DNA of 64,000 nucleotides from an uncultured Actinomycetales bacterium. Lineage in GTDB: Bacteria > Actinomycetota > Actinomycetes > S36-B12. Position numbers and translations under genes: made by a program. The stretch spans positions 1 to 64,000 of the forward strand of contig CAJXYI010000002.1 in the NCBI GenBank assembly GCA_913063435.1. Direction: 5' to 3'. The stretch's first letter is position 1. Every line of letters starts with the position of its first letter. The notes below the pieces were generated by a model that was not told the origin of the DNA, did not search any database, and saw only the letters and a program-made list of their open reading frames with translations. Shown here piece after piece: positions 8,734-21,391 of this stretch.

Positions 8734-10269
8734 CTACCGAAGGAACACATCGGCGCGCTCGACGAGGTCGAGCACAGGCTGGGGCACCACACCGAGGGCA
8801 ACCGTGACTGCCGCCGCCACGGAGATCGCCAGCGTGGTGAAGGCCGAAGGGACGGCGATCACCGGGGAGTCCTCTCCCGGCTCAGTGAAGTACATCAGCA
8901 CGATCACGCGAACGTAGAAGAATGCCGCGATAATGCTCGCCACGACTCCCACGATCACCAGGGGTGTCGCATCGCCGATGATCGCTGCTTCGAAGACTGT
9001 GAACTTGCCGATGAAACCGCTGGTCAGCGGGATACCGGCGAAGGAGAGCATGAAGAGCGCGAGAACACCGGCGAGCAGAGGTGAGCGCCGCCCCAGACCG
9101 GCCCACTTCGACAGGTGGGTCGCCTCGCCACCGCTTCGCTCCCGAACCAGGCTGATGACACCGAAGGCACCGAGCGTTGCGAATCCATAGGCCGCGAGAT
9201 AGAACATCACAGCGGCCACACCCTCGGGGTTGGTCGCGATCACGCCGACCAGGATGAATCCCGCCTGGGCGATTGACGAGTATGCGAGCATTCGCTTGAT
9301 GTCGGTCTGAGTGAGCGCGACGATCGATCCGAGCAGCATGGTGGCGATCGCCACAACCCACAGCGCCGGCGCCCAGTCCCAGCGGGTGCCACCGAACGCG
9401 ACATAGAGGAATCTCAGCAGGGCAGCGAAGGCCGCGACCTTCACCGCTGCCGCCATGAAACCGGTGATGGGACTCGGAGCGCCCTGATAGACATCGGGCA
9501 CCCACTGGTGGAACGGGACCGCACCGATCTTGAACAGCAGGCCCACCACGACAAGCGCAAAGCCGGCGATGACCAGACCGGACTCTCCTGGATTGGCCGC
9601 TAGCGCCTCGGCGATGCCCGGCAGAGTGATGCTCGCCGAGTAGCCGTACAGCAGTGCCGCCCCGAAGATGAAGAATGCTGAAGAGAACGCGCCGAGGACG
9701 AAGTACTTCAGCGCCGCTTCCTGCGATAGCAGCCTCCGGCGACGCGCCATACCGACCATGAGGTACAGCGGCAACGACATGATCTCCAGGGCGATGAACA
9801 TGATGAGCAGATCATTCGCCGCGGTGAAGATCATCATTCCCAGGACCGCGAAGAGCATGAGAGGCCAGACCTCGGTCTGGGCGAAACCCCGCCGTGCGAG
9901 TTCACGTTCCTCATCGGAGCCCGGCAGTGAACTCACGCGAGGAGCGAATGCATCTCCGGCCGGGTCGACGCTGCGTTCCGCGATGAGCATCGCGGCGACG
10001 ATCGACACCACCAGGATCAAACCCTGGAGGAAGATGCTGGGTCCGTCGATAGCCAATCCACCGGTGATCACCCGGATTCCGGCATTGGAGACAAGCACGA
10101 CGAACGCCGCCACCAGTGCTGCGAAGGCGATGGTCAGTTGCAGCCCACGACGAGCACCTCGAGGGATGAAAGCTTCGACGATCACGCCGACGATCGCAGC
10201 GACACCCACGATGATCATGGGCAGCAACGCGAGGTAGTCGATGCTGGGAGCAGTCAGCACATCGGTCAT
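8734..10269 (-). CDS. nuoN: NADH-quinone oxidoreductase subunit N
   Basis: Proton-pumping antiporter-like subunit at the 3' end of the nuo operon. Confidence 0.95.
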   Translation of the reverse strand: MTDVLTAPSIDYLALLPMIIVGVAAIVGVIVEAFIPRGARRGLQLTIAFAALVAAFVVLVSNAGIRVITGGLAIDGPSIFLQGLILVVSIVAAMLIAERSVDPAGDAFAPRVSSLPGSDEERELARRGFAQTEVWPLMLFAVLGMMIFTAANDLLIMFIALEIMSLPLYLMVGMARRRRLLSQEAALKYFVLGAFSSAFFIFGAALLYGYSASITLPGIAEALAANPGESGLVIAGFALVVVGLLFKIGAVPFHQWVPDVYQGAPSPITGFMAAAVKVAAFAALLRFLYVAFGGTRWDWAPALWVVAIATMLLGSIVALTQTDIKRMLAYSSIAQAGFILVGVIATNPEGVAAVMFYLAAYGFATLGAFGVISLVRERSGGEATHLSKWAGLGRRSPLLAGVLALFMLSFAGIPLTSGFIGKFTVFEAAIIGDATPLVIVGVVASIIAAFFYVRVIVLMYFTEPGEDSPVIAVPSAFTTLAISVAAAVTVALGVVPQPVLDLVERADVFLR

Positions 10270-11813
10270 GGCTGGCTCCCTTCGCCGATATCGACGGTGG
10301 GCGGTGGGTCGCTCACCCCGACGATCTCCAGGGTTCGTTCAACGGCCGGATTGATCACGTCGAGCACCGGGCCGGGAACGATGCCAAGCACCAGGGTCAG
10401 CAGCACGATCGGTGCAAGGGAGGTGATTTCACGACCACGCGCATCGGGCATGTCGACCATCGCTGCAGGTGCCGGTCCGGTCGCGGTGCGCTGATAGAAC
10501 CGCAGCACGTAGGCGGCCGTGAACACGATGCCCAGCGTCGCGATGACACCGACCCAGATGTAGCGGGAGAAGGCCCCCAGCAGGACCAGGAATTCCCCGA
10601 CGAAGCTCGCCAGGCCCGGCAGTGCGAGGGAGGACATCGCTGCGAACAGCAGGAATCCGCCGAGTACGGGGGCGATCTTCGCCACCCCTCCGTAATCGCT
10701 GATGAGGCTGGATCCACCCCGGCGCATCATCAAGAAACCACCGGTGAGGAACAAGGCTGCCGTCGAAAGGCCATGCGCGAGCATGTAGAACACCGAACCG
10801 GTGCCGCCCTGAGAGGTGAACACGAAGATGCCCAGGGCGATGAACCCGAAGTGCGACATGGACGAATAGGCAAATAGCCGCTTCATATCGTTTTGGCCGA
10901 GCGCCACGAATGCGCCGTACAGGATGCCGATGACGGCCATGGCAATCACGACCGGTGCATAGAACTGCGAGGCTTCGGGGAAGATCGGCAGCAGGTACCG
11001 GATCATGCCGAACGTGCCGACCTTGTCGAGTACACCGATGAGGAGCACCGCGGTCGCCGGGGTGGATTCCTTGGCAGCATCCGGCAGCCAGGTGTGGAAC
11101 GGCCACAGCGGAGCCTTGATGGCGAAGGCGAAGAAGAAGCCCAGGAACAGCATGCGCTGCGTGGTCGAATCCATTTCCAGCCCGACCAGCGACAGGAAGT
11201 CGAAGGTGCCCTCGCCGAGAATGCGCGCCGAGACGACGTAAACGCCAATCAGCGAGGCGAGCATGAACAACCCGCCCACGAGTGAGTAGATGAGGAACTT
11301 CACCGCGGCGTAGGAACGCTGAGCCCCGCCATAGCGGCCGATAAGGAAATAGATCGGGACCAGCATCGCCTCGAAGAAGACATAGAACAGGAACAGGTCG
11401 GTAGCCGCGAAGACTCCGACCATGAGCGTTTCGAGGACCAGGAGTAGAGCGAAGTAGCCCTTGACGCTGCCCTTGCCCGCAGCGTTCTCCACATCGTTCC
11501 AGCCGGCGAGGATGACAACGGGCACCAGCGTCGTGGCCAGCGCCACGAGCACCAATCCGATGCCGTCGACCCCCACGGAGTAGCTGATCCCCAGCGCCGG
11601 GATCCACGAGGTGCTCTCGACGAACTGGAAGGGCTCGGTGGAATTCGCATTGAACTGCAACGCCATCGCGATCGTCAGGCCAAGCGTGACCAGGGAGATC
11701 AGCAGCGCGATCTGCTTAGCGAGCGTCGTCCTGGCCGCCGGCAGCAGCATCACGATGATGCTGCCGATCAATGGGACGACACCGATCGTGGTCAACCACG
11801 GGAAGGCGTTCAT
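10266..11813 (-). CDS. nuoM: NADH-quinone oxidoreductase subunit M
   Basis: [44 protein letters not shown]; overlaps nuoN. Confidence 0.96.
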   Translation of the reverse strand: MNAFPWLTTIGVVPLIGSIIVMLLPAARTTLAKQIALLISLVTLGLTIAMALQFNANSTEPFQFVESTSWIPALGISYSVGVDGIGLVLVALATTLVPVVILAGWNDVENAAGKGSVKGYFALLLVLETLMVGVFAATDLFLFYVFFEAMLVPIYFLIGRYGGAQRSYAAVKFLIYSLVGGLFMLASLIGVYVVSARILGEGTFDFLSLVGLEMDSTTQRMLFLGFFFAFAIKAPLWPFHTWLPDAAKESTPATAVLLIGVLDKVGTFGMIRYLLPIFPEASQFYAPVVIAMAVIGILYGAFVALGQNDMKRLFAYSSMSHFGFIALGIFVFTSQGGTGSVFYMLAHGLSTAALFLTGGFLMMRRGGSSLISDYGGVAKIAPVLGGFLLFAAMSSLALPGLASFVGEFLVLLGAFSRYIWVGVIATLGIVFTAAYVLRFYQRTATGPAPAAMVDMPDARGREITSLAPIVLLTLVLGIVPGPVLDVINPAVERTLEIVGVSDPPPTVDIGEGSQP

Positions 11814-13750
11814 GACAGGCCTACCAGAGCGAGAACACCGAACACCACGATGACTCCGATCACCATCACCAGGGCGTAGCTACGGGTGAATCCGTTCTGC
11901 AGTCGACGCAGGCGGCCCGAGGCACCCCCGACGAATGCCGCGGAGGCATTCACGGCACCATCGACGATTCTGTTGTCGAACCACACGAGGAACCGCGCGG
12001 CATACCACGTAGGTCGCACGGCGACGATGTCGTTGGTGGCGTCGTCATAGAGATTGTTACGGGCAGCAATGGTGAGCACGGAGACCTTCTGCGGTGGCTC
12101 GATGGGCACGGACTTGCCATACATCAATACGGCAATGGCGACGCCGATCAAGACGATGACAAGCGTGATCGCCTCGAGCACTGTGGTCGGGATGGCGATC
12201 GGCCTGGACTCATAACCGGTTACCGGGGCGAGCCACTCGACGATGTCACCCCAGTAGTACAGCGATGCACCAAGACCCAGCGAACCGATCGCCAGCACAA
12301 TCAGCGGAATCGTCATGACCGGTGGGGATTCGTGCGGATGAGCATCGTCATCCCATCGCGCTTTGCCCAGGAACGTCATGGTGAACATCCGAGTCATGTA
12401 GAACCCGGTGATGCCCGCTGCGAGGACTGCGGAGATGCCCACGATGGTGTTCTGCTCGAAGGCCGCGAGGATGATCTTGTCCTTGGAGTAGAAGCCCGAG
12501 AACGGCGGTATCCCGATGATCGCCAGATAGCCGAACATGAACGCCCCGAAGGTGATCATCATGACCGCACGCAGCGCACCGAAGCGCCGCATATCGACGC
12601 CATTGTTCATACCGTGCATCACCGATCCGGCGCTCAAGAACAGATTGGCTTTGAACACACCGTGGGTGAGCAGGTGGAAGATGGCGAAGACGTAGCCGAC
12701 CGGTCCCAGGCCTGCCGCGAGCACCATGTAGCCGATCTGACTCATCGTGGATCCGGCGAGGGCTTTCTTGATGTCGTCCTTCGCCGATCCGATGACGGCG
12801 CCGATGATCATCGTGATCACGCCGATCACCACGACCGTGGTGGCAGCGAACACGGTTTTGTCGTAGATCGCGTTGCTACGCACGATGAGGTACACGCCGG
12901 CGGTGACCATCGTGGCCGCGTGGATGAGGGCCGACACGGGGGTCGGGCCTTCCATGGCATCGAGCAACCAGGCTTGTAGTGGGAACTGAGCGGACTTGCC
13001 CGCGGCGGCCAGGAGCAGCAGAAGACCGATCCAGGTCAGTGTCGAGTCGCTGGCTCCACCTGCCGAGGAGAACACGGATTCGAAGGTCACCGAACCGAAG
13101 GTGACGAACATCAGCATGATCGCCAAACTCAAGCCGACGTCTCCGACTCGGTTGATGACGAATGCTTTCTTCGCTGCTGCCGCCGCACTTGGTTTGTACT
13201 GCCAGAACCCGATCAGTAGGAACGAGGCGAGGCCCACGCCTTCCCAACCGACATACAGCAGCAGGTAGTTGTCAGCAAGTACCAGCAGGAGCATCGCGGC
13301 GACGAACAAATTCAAGAAACCGAAGAAGCGGCGGCGATCGGGATCATGCGCCATGTACCCGATCGAGTAGATGTGGATCAAAGACCCGACGATCGTGATG
13401 AGAAGCACGAATACCATCGACAGTTGATCGAGTTGGAAAGCTACGTCGACCTGGAACTGCCCCGCGAACACCCAGGAGTACAGCGTCTGCTCGAAGGACC
13501 GAGCCTCAGCGGATCGACCCATCATCTCGATTAGCATCGCGATGGCAAGTCCCGCAGCGATCACTACAGTGGCGACCCCGATGAGGTGCCCGAACCGATT
13601 TGTCCACCGACCGGTGGTCAACAGCACGATCGCGCCTGCCAGCGGCAGGGCGATGAGCAGCCAGATCCAGGCGAAGATACCCGTCGCTGCGGATGACGGC
13701 TCCAGGATCGGAGCGACGTCAGCCGCAATGATGGCGCCGTTCCCGATCAC
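11810..13750 (-). CDS. nuoL: NADH-quinone oxidoreductase subunit L
   Basis: [49 protein letters not shown]. Confidence 0.97.
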   Translation of the reverse strand: MIGNGAIIAADVAPILEPSSAATGIFAWIWLLIALPLAGAIVLLTTGRWTNRFGHLIGVATVVIAAGLAIAMLIEMMGRSAEARSFEQTLYSWVFAGQFQVDVAFQLDQLSMVFVLLITIVGSLIHIYSIGYMAHDPDRRRFFGFLNLFVAAMLLLVLADNYLLLYVGWEGVGLASFLLIGFWQYKPSAAAAAKKAFVINRVGDVGLSLAIMLMFVTFGSVTFESVFSSAGGASDSTLTWIGLLLLLAAAGKSAQFPLQAWLLDAMEGPTPVSALIHAATMVTAGVYLIVRSNAIYDKTVFAATTVVVIGVITMIIGAVIGSAKDDIKKALAGSTMSQIGYMVLAAGLGPVGYVFAIFHLLTHGVFKANLFLSAGSVMHGMNNGVDMRRFGALRAVMMITFGAFMFGYLAIIGIPPFSGFYSKDKIILAAFEQNTIVGISAVLAAGITGFYMTRMFTMTFLGKARWDDDAHPHESPPVMTIPLIVLAIGSLGLGASLYYWGDIVEWLAPVTGYESRPIAIPTTVLEAITLVIVLIGVAIAVLMYGKSVPIEPPQKVSVLTIAARNNLYDDATNDIVAVRPTWYAARFLVWFDNRIVDGAVNASAAFVGGASGRLRRLQNGFTRSYALVMVIGVIVVFGVLALVGLS

Positions 13751-13811
13751 GGCGCCTCCTCGTTCTTCACGTCATCGTCCTCATGTCAGGGTCGCTGATG
13801 CGACCATCGGT

Positions 13812-14111
13812 TCAGTACTTCAGCAGATTGGGTTCATCGATCGAGGCGGAGCGGCGTGACCGGAACACGGTCACGATGATCGCAAGCCCCACCACGACTT
13901 CGGCAGCTGCGACGACCATCACGAAGAACGCGACCACCTGGCCATCGAGATTTCCATTGATTCGAGCGAAGGCGACGAACGCCAGGTTCGCCGCGTTCAA
14001 CATCAACTCCACCGACATGAAAACCACGATGGCGTTGCGACGAACCAGCACTCCGATGGCACCGATGGTGAACAGGACCCCGGAGAGAATGATGTAGTTC
14101 TCCGGATTCAT
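13812..14111 (-). CDS. nuoK: NADH-quinone oxidoreductase subunit K
   Basis: 99 aa, [18 protein letters not shown]. Confidence 0.96.
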   Translation of the reverse strand: MNPENYIILSGVLFTIGAIGVLVRRNAIVVFMSVELMLNAANLAFVAFARINGNLDGQVVAFFVMVVAAAEVVVGLAIIVTVFRSRRSASIDEPNLLKY

Positions 14112-14944
14112 CGGCCCTCTCCCGGTGACGATCCTGGATCATCGGCAACCGGGTGGTCCCGGGGCCCATCAGCGGCGTGGCCTTCGGCCAACTCCGTCGT
14201 TTCAGTGATCGCGGCGGTATCCACCGGACGCAGGTCGCCTCGGACGCGCAGGGGCTCAGGTACGGATTGCTCGGCGATGCTGCCATCTGGGAGCAGAGCC
14301 GGGGTGTCGACAGAGTTGTGTCGGGCATACACGCCCGGCGGCGGTTGATTGCCCGGGTGCAGACCGGTGCGCACCCGTTGGATCGCGAGGTCCCGCTGGG
14401 TGAGTTTGGGCTGCCACTTCTCCCGATGGGCCAACACCAGCGCGCCGACCGCGGCCACGATCAACAGCGCCGCGACGATCTCGAAGGCGACCAGGTAGTC
14501 GGAGAACAGCAGGCGCGCCAGACCCTCGACATTGCCGCCATACTGGGAATTCGGACCATCGAGCCCGACCATCTGGGCACCGACCAGAGCATTGGCGATA
14601 CCGGCGGTCAGCAACATGCCGAATCCGAGGCCGAGGATGATCGCGGCCCACCGCTGACCTCGAATGGTCTCCACGAGCGAGTCGGAGGCATCCACACCAA
14701 CGACCATCAGCACGAACAGGAACAGCATCATCACCGCACCCGTGTAGACGATGATCTGCACCATGCCGAGGAACGGAGCGGCATTGGCGATGTACAGCAC
14801 TGCGAGGCTGATCATCGTCAACGCCAGCCACAGTGCGCTGTGTACAGCTCGTCGGGACAGGATGAGGCCCAGTGCGCCCACGACCGAGAGCACGGCGCAG
14901 ACCCAGAACACCACGGCCTCGCCCGTGCCGATCTGCTCGATCAC
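14108..14944 (-). CDS. nuoJ: NADH-quinone oxidoreductase subunit J
   Basis: [25 protein letters not shown]. Confidence 0.95.
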   Translation of the reverse strand: MIEQIGTGEAVVFWVCAVLSVVGALGLILSRRAVHSALWLALTMISLAVLYIANAAPFLGMVQIIVYTGAVMMLFLFVLMVVGVDASDSLVETIRGQRWAAIILGLGFGMLLTAGIANALVGAQMVGLDGPNSQYGGNVEGLARLLFSDYLVAFEIVAALLIVAAVGALVLAHREKWQPKLTQRDLAIQRVRTGLHPGNQPPPGVYARHNSVDTPALLPDGSIAEQSVPEPLRVRGDLRPVDTAAITETTELAEGHAADGPRDHPVADDPGSSPGEGR

Positions 14945-15516
14945 GATGACGCCTCCCGAGAGCGTTCGCTTTCCACCACGGCCGACCGCTCCTGCTCGGG
15001 AACGGCACCGGAGACCTTACCGGCGTAGTAATCCTTCTCGGTCGTGCCCGGCACCATGTCGTGCGGTGGCGCGATCATGCCAGGCAGTAGAGGCGCCAGA
15101 AGCTCGTCCTTCGTATAGATCAGATCAGCGCGGTTGTCGTCGGCAAGCTCGAACTCGTTCGTCATGGTCAACGCTCGGGTCGGGCAGGCCTCGATGCACA
15201 GGCCGCAGAAGATGCACCGGAGGTAATTGATCTGATACACCCGGCCATAGCGCTCGCCCGGGGAGTAGCGACCCTCCTCGGTGTTGTCAGCGCCTTCGAC
15301 GAAGATCGCATCCGCCGGGCAAGCCCAGGCACACAACTCGCACCCGACGCATTTCTCCAGTCCGTCAGGCCAGCGGTTGAGCTGGTGACGGCCGTGGAAG
15401 CGCGGCTTGGGTGGGAAACGATCAGCCTGTTCGGGGTACTGCTCGGTGACCACCCGCTTGAACATCGTCTTGAAGGTGACACCGAATCCGCGCACCGCGG
15501 CTGGCAACTCAGGCAT
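14941..15516 (-). CDS. nuoI: NADH-quinone oxidoreductase subunit I
   Basis: [12 protein letters not shown] and [12 protein letters not shown]. Confidence 0.96.
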   Translation of the reverse strand: MPELPAAVRGFGVTFKTMFKRVVTEQYPEQADRFPPKPRFHGRHQLNRWPDGLEKCVGCELCAWACPADAIFVEGADNTEEGRYSPGERYGRVYQINYLRCIFCGLCIEACPTRALTMTNEFELADDNRADLIYTKDELLAPLLPGMIAPPHDMVPGTTEKDYYAGKVSGAVPEQERSAVVESERSREASS

Positions 15517-16870
15517 CGTTGGTCCCTTCCTGGTTCGCAGTCCCCGACTCCATTCCCGGGCCCGAAGACGTCACCGCACCCATACCGGCACCCTGCACCG
15601 GACGGGGGTCGGCTGACCGCGGGGTATAGGTGAACTGCTGCCCTGGTAATGGCGGAACCGGGTATCCGCCGGCCATCGCGTCGAAGGATCGGGCAGCCTC
15701 TCGGGCAGCAACTCGCTCAGCCTCCCGTTCGCGTTTGGATGCCCGCCACGCGAGCACCCACGCGCCCATGACAACGACAACGAGTAGTCCCGCACCCCAG
15801 AGCAGAATGTCCTCCGTCGCGATGGAGAACTCATTGCGCACCACACGTGCCGTCGCCACGACGACGATCCACACGAGTGAAACGGGGATGAGAACTTTCC
15901 AGCCGAAGCGCATGAACTGGTCGTAGCGCAGCCGTGGCAGTGTGCCGCGCAGCCAGATGAATACGAAGATGAACAACTGCACCTTGACCAGGAACCACAG
16001 CAGTGGCAACCAGCCTGTGTTGGCGCCCTCCCACAGGCTGATCGGCCAGGGTGCCCGCCAGCCACCGAGGAAGAGCGTTGTGGCAAGCGCCGAGACGGTG
16101 ACCATGTTGATGTACTCGGCGAGAAAGAACAGGGCGAACTTCAGTGACGAGTATTCGGTGTGGAAACCGCCGACGAGTTCGCCCTCTGCCTCGGGCAGGT
16201 CGAAGGGTGCGCGGTTGGTCTCGCCGACCATCGCGGTGACGTAGATCAGGAACGATGGCAGCAGGATGACGGCGTACCAGATCGGCTCCTGCGCGGCGAC
16301 GATCCCCGAAGTCGACATCGTCCCGGCGTACAAGAACACGGCGACGAAGGACATCGACATCGCCAACTCATAGGAGATCATCTGAGCCGAGGAACGCAGA
16401 CCACCGAGCAGTGGATAGGTCGAACCAGACGACCAGCCGGCCAGGACGATGCCGTAGATCCCGATGGAGGCGATCGCCAGCACGTACAGCACCGACACAG
16501 GGAAGTCGGTCAATTGCAGTGGGGTCTGGACACCGAACATGCTGACCGTCGGACCGAAGGGGATGACCGCGAAGGCGATGAACGCCATCGTCGCCGAGAT
16601 CACCGGGGCCAACCAGTACACCGCCCGGTGTGCGGTCCGCGGGATGATCTCCTCTTTCAACGCCAACTTGATGCCGTCCATGAGCGACTGCAGCAACCCG
16701 AAGGGGCCTACCCGGTTGGGTCCGATGCGATGCTGCATCCTCGCCACGACGCGTCGTTCCCACCAGATGGTGAACAGGGTCAACAGCACGAGCAGGACGA
16801 AGATCCCCACCGCTTTGATGACCACGATCCACCAGGGGTCCTGGCCGAACAATCCATAGGTCTCCGTCAT
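15509..16870 (-). CDS. nuoH: NADH-quinone oxidoreductase subunit H
   Basis: [32 protein letters not shown]; start at MTETYG overlaps the nuoG stop. Confidence 0.96.
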   Translation of the reverse strand: MTETYGLFGQDPWWIVVIKAVGIFVLLVLLTLFTIWWERRVVARMQHRIGPNRVGPFGLLQSLMDGIKLALKEEIIPRTAHRAVYWLAPVISATMAFIAFAVIPFGPTVSMFGVQTPLQLTDFPVSVLYVLAIASIGIYGIVLAGWSSGSTYPLLGGLRSSAQMISYELAMSMSFVAVFLYAGTMSTSGIVAAQEPIWYAVILLPSFLIYVTAMVGETNRAPFDLPEAEGELVGGFHTEYSSLKFALFFLAEYINMVTVSALATTLFLGGWRAPWPISLWEGANTGWLPLLWFLVKVQLFIFVFIWLRGTLPRLRYDQFMRFGWKVLIPVSLVWIVVVATARVVRNEFSIATEDILLWGAGLLVVVVMGAWVLAWRASKREREAERVAAREAARSFDAMAGGYPVPPLPGQQFTYTPRSADPRPVQGAGMGAVTSSGPGMESGTANQEGTNDA

Positions 16871-19365
16871 GCTGACGCCTCCATCGTTCCCGCTGCACGC
16901 TCGACGCGCACGATGTCTCCGGGTCGCGCACCCAGGTCGAGCAGGATCGAGCAGTCCGGGGAGTGCATGGGTAGCCACACCGTGTCGTGTACGACCTCGT
17001 CGAGTTCCAACGGCACCTCGGTGGAACCGCGCGGACCAACGACCCGGATGAAGTCTGCATCGGCTACACCCTGGGCTGCTGCGGTTGCCGCACTCATCAC
17101 CGCCATCGTCGGCCGAGCTGTGGCGGCCAGGTGCGGCTCACCTTCTTGCAACACGCCACGATCGAGAAGGAGTCGCCACGATGCAAGGCGCAGACCCGAA
17201 TCGGCTGGGATGGACGCCGCTGTATCCGGCGGGCTCGGCCGCTCGATAGTGGACGGTGCGTCCAGTGCCTGGAGTTCCGCGCGCAGTTGGGCCACCTCGC
17301 CAGACCCGAACGGCGCATCCATCGCGTCGGCGATCATCGCGAGTACCCGTCCATCGGGCAGGGTCTGTGCGTCGCGGATCGCCGGGCCGAAGGTTCGAAC
17401 TCGTCCCTCCCAGTCGGTGAAGGATCCGGCCTTTTCTGCAACTACGGCGACAGGGAAGACCACATCGGCGCGTTCGGTCACCTCGGAGTGATGGGTGGCG
17501 AGTGCAACCACGAACGCCGGGCCCTCGCAGGCAGCCAGCAGCGTCTCACGAGCGGGATCATCAGCGGGTTCGACTCCGGCGATGACAAGTGCGGTCGCCG
17601 GTACCTCCTCCGCATCCACCGTTGCCTGCACCGGGAGATTCGATGCCGGAGAACTCGGTGTGACCGCGTGGCAGATCGCAGCGGTGTCTCGCCGCCCGGG
17701 ATATCGAGGCAGTTCATCCGGTGACACTCCCCAAACCCCGGCGACGTCGATCCGCGCCTGCGGATCGCTGATCGAGCGCCCACCGGGCAGCAGCCCGGCT
17801 ACGGCACCCGCATCGAGAGCTCCCCGCTCCCCTGCACGGCGGGGCACCCACCCCAGTGCCGCTCCGGTGGCAGCCGAGAGTGCGGCCGCCGCCGACAAAG
17901 CTCCCGGAACTGCTGCGAGTCGCTCCCCGACGAGCAGCACTGCTCCCGGTTCGCGCAGTGCGGCTGCCAGGCCGTGATCGTCGGCTCCATCCAGCGCGGA
18001 TCGCAGAAGCTGTCCTTCGGCTCCCGGCTGGCACGGCACCCACTGACCGTCCATCTTGTGCAGGCCACGCGTGTGTCGCGCTGAGACGCCCAGCACCCGG
18101 GTTCCGGTTGCTCGAGCGGCTCGACGCAGACGGAGGAACACGATCGGTGATTCGTCTTCAGGCTCGAATCCCACGAGCACCACCGCCGGTGCGGAATCCA
18201 GATCGGCATAGGTGGGTCCGAGAGGACGGCCGGCGACGACCGCGGCGAGGAAAGCCGCTTCCTCATCGCTGCTGATGCGTGCTCGGAAGTCGATATCGTC
18301 GGTGTGCAGCACTGCTCGGGCGAACTTCGCGTATGCGTAGGCGTCCTCGCGGGTCAACCGGCCCCCGGTGAGCACCCCGACACGGCTGTCCGCAGCGGCT
18401 AGACCACGTGCGGCGATATCGATGGCCTCCGGCCACGATGCCGGTCGCAATTGACCGTCTTCACGGACAAGCGGAGACTCGATGCGTCCCTCGTGCAGAT
18501 AGCGGAATGCGAAGCGTCCCTTGTCGCAGTTCCACTCTTCATTGACATCCGGATCGTCCCATGCCAACCGTCGCGTCACTTCGCCTCGCCGGACATCGGT
18601 GCGCAGGGCGCATCCCGAAGCGCAGTGCTCGCACGCCGTGGGTGTCGAGACGAGATCGAATGGCCGTGAGCGGAACCGATACAGCGAGGAGGTCAATGCT
18701 CCGACGGGACAGATCTGGATGGTGTTCCCGGAGAAATACGAATCGAAAGGTGCATCCTCGGCTACGCCCACCTGCTGCTGCGCACCGCGCTCGAGCAACT
18801 CCAGCATGGGATCCCCGGCGATCTGATCGGCGAATCGGGTGCACCGGGCACACGAAACGCATCGCTCGCGATCGAGCAGGATCTGCGCGCTGACATTGAT
18901 CGGCTTGGGAAACGTGCGCTTGGCGCCTTCGAACCGGGACTCTCCGCGTCCTGCACTCATCGCCTGGTTCTGCAGCGGACACTCCCCGCCTTTGTCGCAG
19001 ATCGGGCAGTCCAGCGGGTGATTGAGCAGCAGGAACTCCATCACTCCCTCCTGCGCCTTATCGGCGACCTCGGAGGTGCGCTGGGTATGCACAACCATTC
19101 CATCGGTAACGGTGATCGCGCAGGCTGGCTGGGGCTTGGGCATTCCTTCGATCTCGATCAGGCACATGCGGCATGCCGCGACCGGATCGAGTAGCGGGTG
19201 GTCGCAGAAGCGGGGGATCTCGATGCCCATCTGCTCGGCGACCCGGATCACCAGTGAGCCCTTGGGCACCTGCACGGCGATCCCATCGACGGTCACGGTG
19301 ACCAGATCGATCGGGGCGACCGACTGCTCGCCTGACTGACCGGCGGGCTGAGAGGCGATCGTCAT
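16867..19365 (-). CDS. nuoG: NADH-quinone oxidoreductase subunit G
   Basis: N-terminal Fe-S signature [34 protein letters not shown], molybdopterin oxidoreductase domain. Confidence 0.94.
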   Translation of the reverse strand: MTIASQPAGQSGEQSVAPIDLVTVTVDGIAVQVPKGSLVIRVAEQMGIEIPRFCDHPLLDPVAACRMCLIEIEGMPKPQPACAITVTDGMVVHTQRTSEVADKAQEGVMEFLLLNHPLDCPICDKGGECPLQNQAMSAGRGESRFEGAKRTFPKPINVSAQILLDRERCVSCARCTRFADQIAGDPMLELLERGAQQQVGVAEDAPFDSYFSGNTIQICPVGALTSSLYRFRSRPFDLVSTPTACEHCASGCALRTDVRRGEVTRRLAWDDPDVNEEWNCDKGRFAFRYLHEGRIESPLVREDGQLRPASWPEAIDIAARGLAAADSRVGVLTGGRLTREDAYAYAKFARAVLHTDDIDFRARISSDEEAAFLAAVVAGRPLGPTYADLDSAPAVVLVGFEPEDESPIVFLRLRRAARATGTRVLGVSARHTRGLHKMDGQWVPCQPGAEGQLLRSALDGADDHGLAAALREPGAVLLVGERLAAVPGALSAAAALSAATGAALGWVPRRAGERGALDAGAVAGLLPGGRSISDPQARIDVAGVWGVSPDELPRYPGRRDTAAICHAVTPSSPASNLPVQATVDAEEVPATALVIAGVEPADDPARETLLAACEGPAFVVALATHHSEVTERADVVFPVAVVAEKAGSFTDWEGRVRTFGPAIRDAQTLPDGRVLAMIADAMDAPFGSGEVAQLRAELQALDAPSTIERPSPPDTAASIPADSGLRLASWRLLLDRGVLQEGEPHLAATARPTMAVMSAATAAAQGVADADFIRVVGPRGSTEVPLELDEVVHDTVWLPMHSPDCSILLDLGARPGDIVRVERAAGTMEASA

Positions 19366-20687
19366 CAGGCGTTCACTCCCTCGAGCGCATCTGCGGTGAA
19401 CACATAGGAGCGGGCCGGATCGAAGGACTCGTCGACCGGAGTGGTCGTCGCGGTGAGGAACTCATCGCGGAAGAGTTTGACCGCAGCAGGGAACGGGGTT
19501 GCCGCAGCGTCGCCGAGTGCGCAGAAAGACCGGCCCATGATCTGCGAGCACAGTTCGTTGAGCAGGTCGAGATCCGGATCGGTGCCGCGACCCTCCTCGA
19601 ACCGCTGCAGGACACCGGTGATCCAGTACGTCCCTTCTCGACAGGGTGTGCACTTGCCGCAGGATTCATGCTTGTAGAACTCCAACCACCGGGTCACGGC
19701 CTTGACCACGCTCACCGTCTGGTCGAACACCATCGGGGTGCCGGTGCCCAGCATCGTGCCGATCTCAGCCATAGCTTCGTAGGTCAGGGGGACGTCGAGG
19801 TGTTCCGCGGTCAGCATCGGCACGGACGAGCCACCGGGGATCCAGAACTTGACCTCGGACCCCTCGCGCATGCCCCCGGCGTAATCAAGGAGTTCGCGCA
19901 TCGTGATACCCAGTGGAGCCTCGTATATCCCCGGGCGCCGCACATGCCCCGAAACCGCGAAGACCTTGAAGCCCGGGGACTTCTCCGTGCCGAATTGGCG
20001 GAACCAGTCGGCCCCGTTGTTGACGATCCACGGAATGTTGGTGATCGTCTCGACGTTGTTGACCACGGTGGGCGACGCGTAGAGACCGGCGACGGCAGGA
20101 AACGGTGGCTTCAATCGGGGTTGGCCGCGGTAGCCCTCGAGAGAATCGAGCAGTGCAGTCTCCTCGCCGCAGATATAGGCTCCGGCACCGGAGTGCACCG
20201 TGATCTTCAGGTCGAATCCGCTGCCAAGGATGTTGGTGCCGATCAAGCCGGCAGCCTCGGCTTCGCGCACGGCATTGGCGACGCGGCGAATGGCCTCGGG
20301 CACTTCCCCGCGGATATAGATGAACGCATGATTGGCCCGAATGGCGAACGAGGTGATGATCACGCCTTCGACGAGGGCGTGCGGGTTGGCGATCATGATC
20401 GGCACGTCCTTGCACGCACCCGGTTCCGATTCGTCGGCATTGACTACGAGGTAGTGCGGCTTGCCGTCGCCCTGGGGCACGAAACTCCACTTCAAACCGG
20501 TCGGGAAGCCGGCTCCTCCACGACCGCGCAGGCCGGAGTCCTTGACCGTACCGATGATGGCATCCGGATCCATGGATAGCGCCTTCGCGAGTGCGGTGTA
20601 TCCGCCGGTACGTCGATAGCCCTCGAGGGTGAAAAGATCCGGGTGATCCCAGTGTTCGGTGATCACAGGGGTCAGCGGGGTGCTCAT
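19365..20687 (-). CDS. nuoF: NADH-quinone oxidoreductase subunit F
   Basis: GLRGRGGAGFPTGLKWSFVP, ESCGKCTPCREGT. Confidence 0.97.
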   Translation of the reverse strand: MSTPLTPVITEHWDHPDLFTLEGYRRTGGYTALAKALSMDPDAIIGTVKDSGLRGRGGAGFPTGLKWSFVPQGDGKPHYLVVNADESEPGACKDVPIMIANPHALVEGVIITSFAIRANHAFIYIRGEVPEAIRRVANAVREAEAAGLIGTNILGSGFDLKITVHSGAGAYICGEETALLDSLEGYRGQPRLKPPFPAVAGLYASPTVVNNVETITNIPWIVNNGADWFRQFGTEKSPGFKVFAVSGHVRRPGIYEAPLGITMRELLDYAGGMREGSEVKFWIPGGSSVPMLTAEHLDVPLTYEAMAEIGTMLGTGTPMVFDQTVSVVKAVTRWLEFYKHESCGKCTPCREGTYWITGVLQRFEEGRGTDPDLDLLNELCSQIMGRSFCALGDAAATPFPAAVKLFRDEFLTATTTPVDESFDPARSYVFTADALEGVNA

Positions 20688-21391
20688 CGTGACGACTCCT
20701 CAGATTCAACGGACTGCTGGGATTCCTGCCCCTGCTGGCTGTTGGCTGCCGGGGCCGACATGCCACGTTCACGAGCGACCGTCAACCCTGCGAGCATGAG
20801 CGCATCGACCGGGGTGCCCTCACCCGCTAGGCCGTCGTCGGGGAAGGCGAGCGTGTGCTCTGTCGCGGCGAAGTCACGGATCATCGGTCCACGGGTCGAG
20901 GCAACCGGTTCTCCTGCGTCGAGTCGGTCGATCACGCCGACCGCACTCGCCGGTGTCTGGTCATCCATGAATTCCCAATCGACGGTCATCACCGGAGCAT
21001 GGGTGCACGCCGCCTGGCACTCGATGCGCTCGAGATGGAATCGCCCGTCGGGGGTCGTCTCGTTGTGTCCGATTCCCAGGCGGCGACTCAACGCGTCGTA
21101 AACCGCATCCCCTCCGAGCACCGCACACAGGGTGTTGGTGCACACGCCGATGTGGTGTTCCCCGACCCTGCGGCGCTTGTACATGGTGTAGAACGTCGAA
21201 ACGGCCGACACCTCCGCCGTCGTCAGGTCCAACCTCTCGGCTATGGCGCCGATCGCGCCGATGGTGATCTCACCCTGCTCCGATTGCATGAGGTGCAGCA
21301 GCGGCATCACCGCTGATCGTGAATTCGGGTACCGCGCGACGATGCGATCCATCTCCGCGGCAGTCTCGGCAGTCATGACGTGATCGCTCAT
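20684..21391 (-). CDS. nuoE: NADH-quinone oxidoreductase subunit E
   Basis: [36 protein letters not shown] (2Fe-2S). Confidence 0.94.
   Translation of the reverse strand: MSDHVMTAETAAEMDRIVARYPNSRSAVMPLLHLMQSEQGEITIGAIGAIAERLDLTTAEVSAVSTFYTMYKRRRVGEHHIGVCTNTLCAVLGGDAVYDALSRRLGIGHNETTPDGRFHLERIECQAACTHAPVMTVDWEFMDDQTPASAVGVIDRLDAGEPVASTRGPMIRDFAATEHTLAFPDDGLAGEGTPVDALMLAGLTVARERGMSAPAANSQQGQESQQSVESEESSR

Noticed and set aside
16160-17491. 443-aa plus-strand ORF antisense to nuoH/nuoG
   Set aside because: Arg/His/Gly-rich, no recognisable motifs; typical shadow ORF in high-GC DNA opposite well-supported nuo genes.
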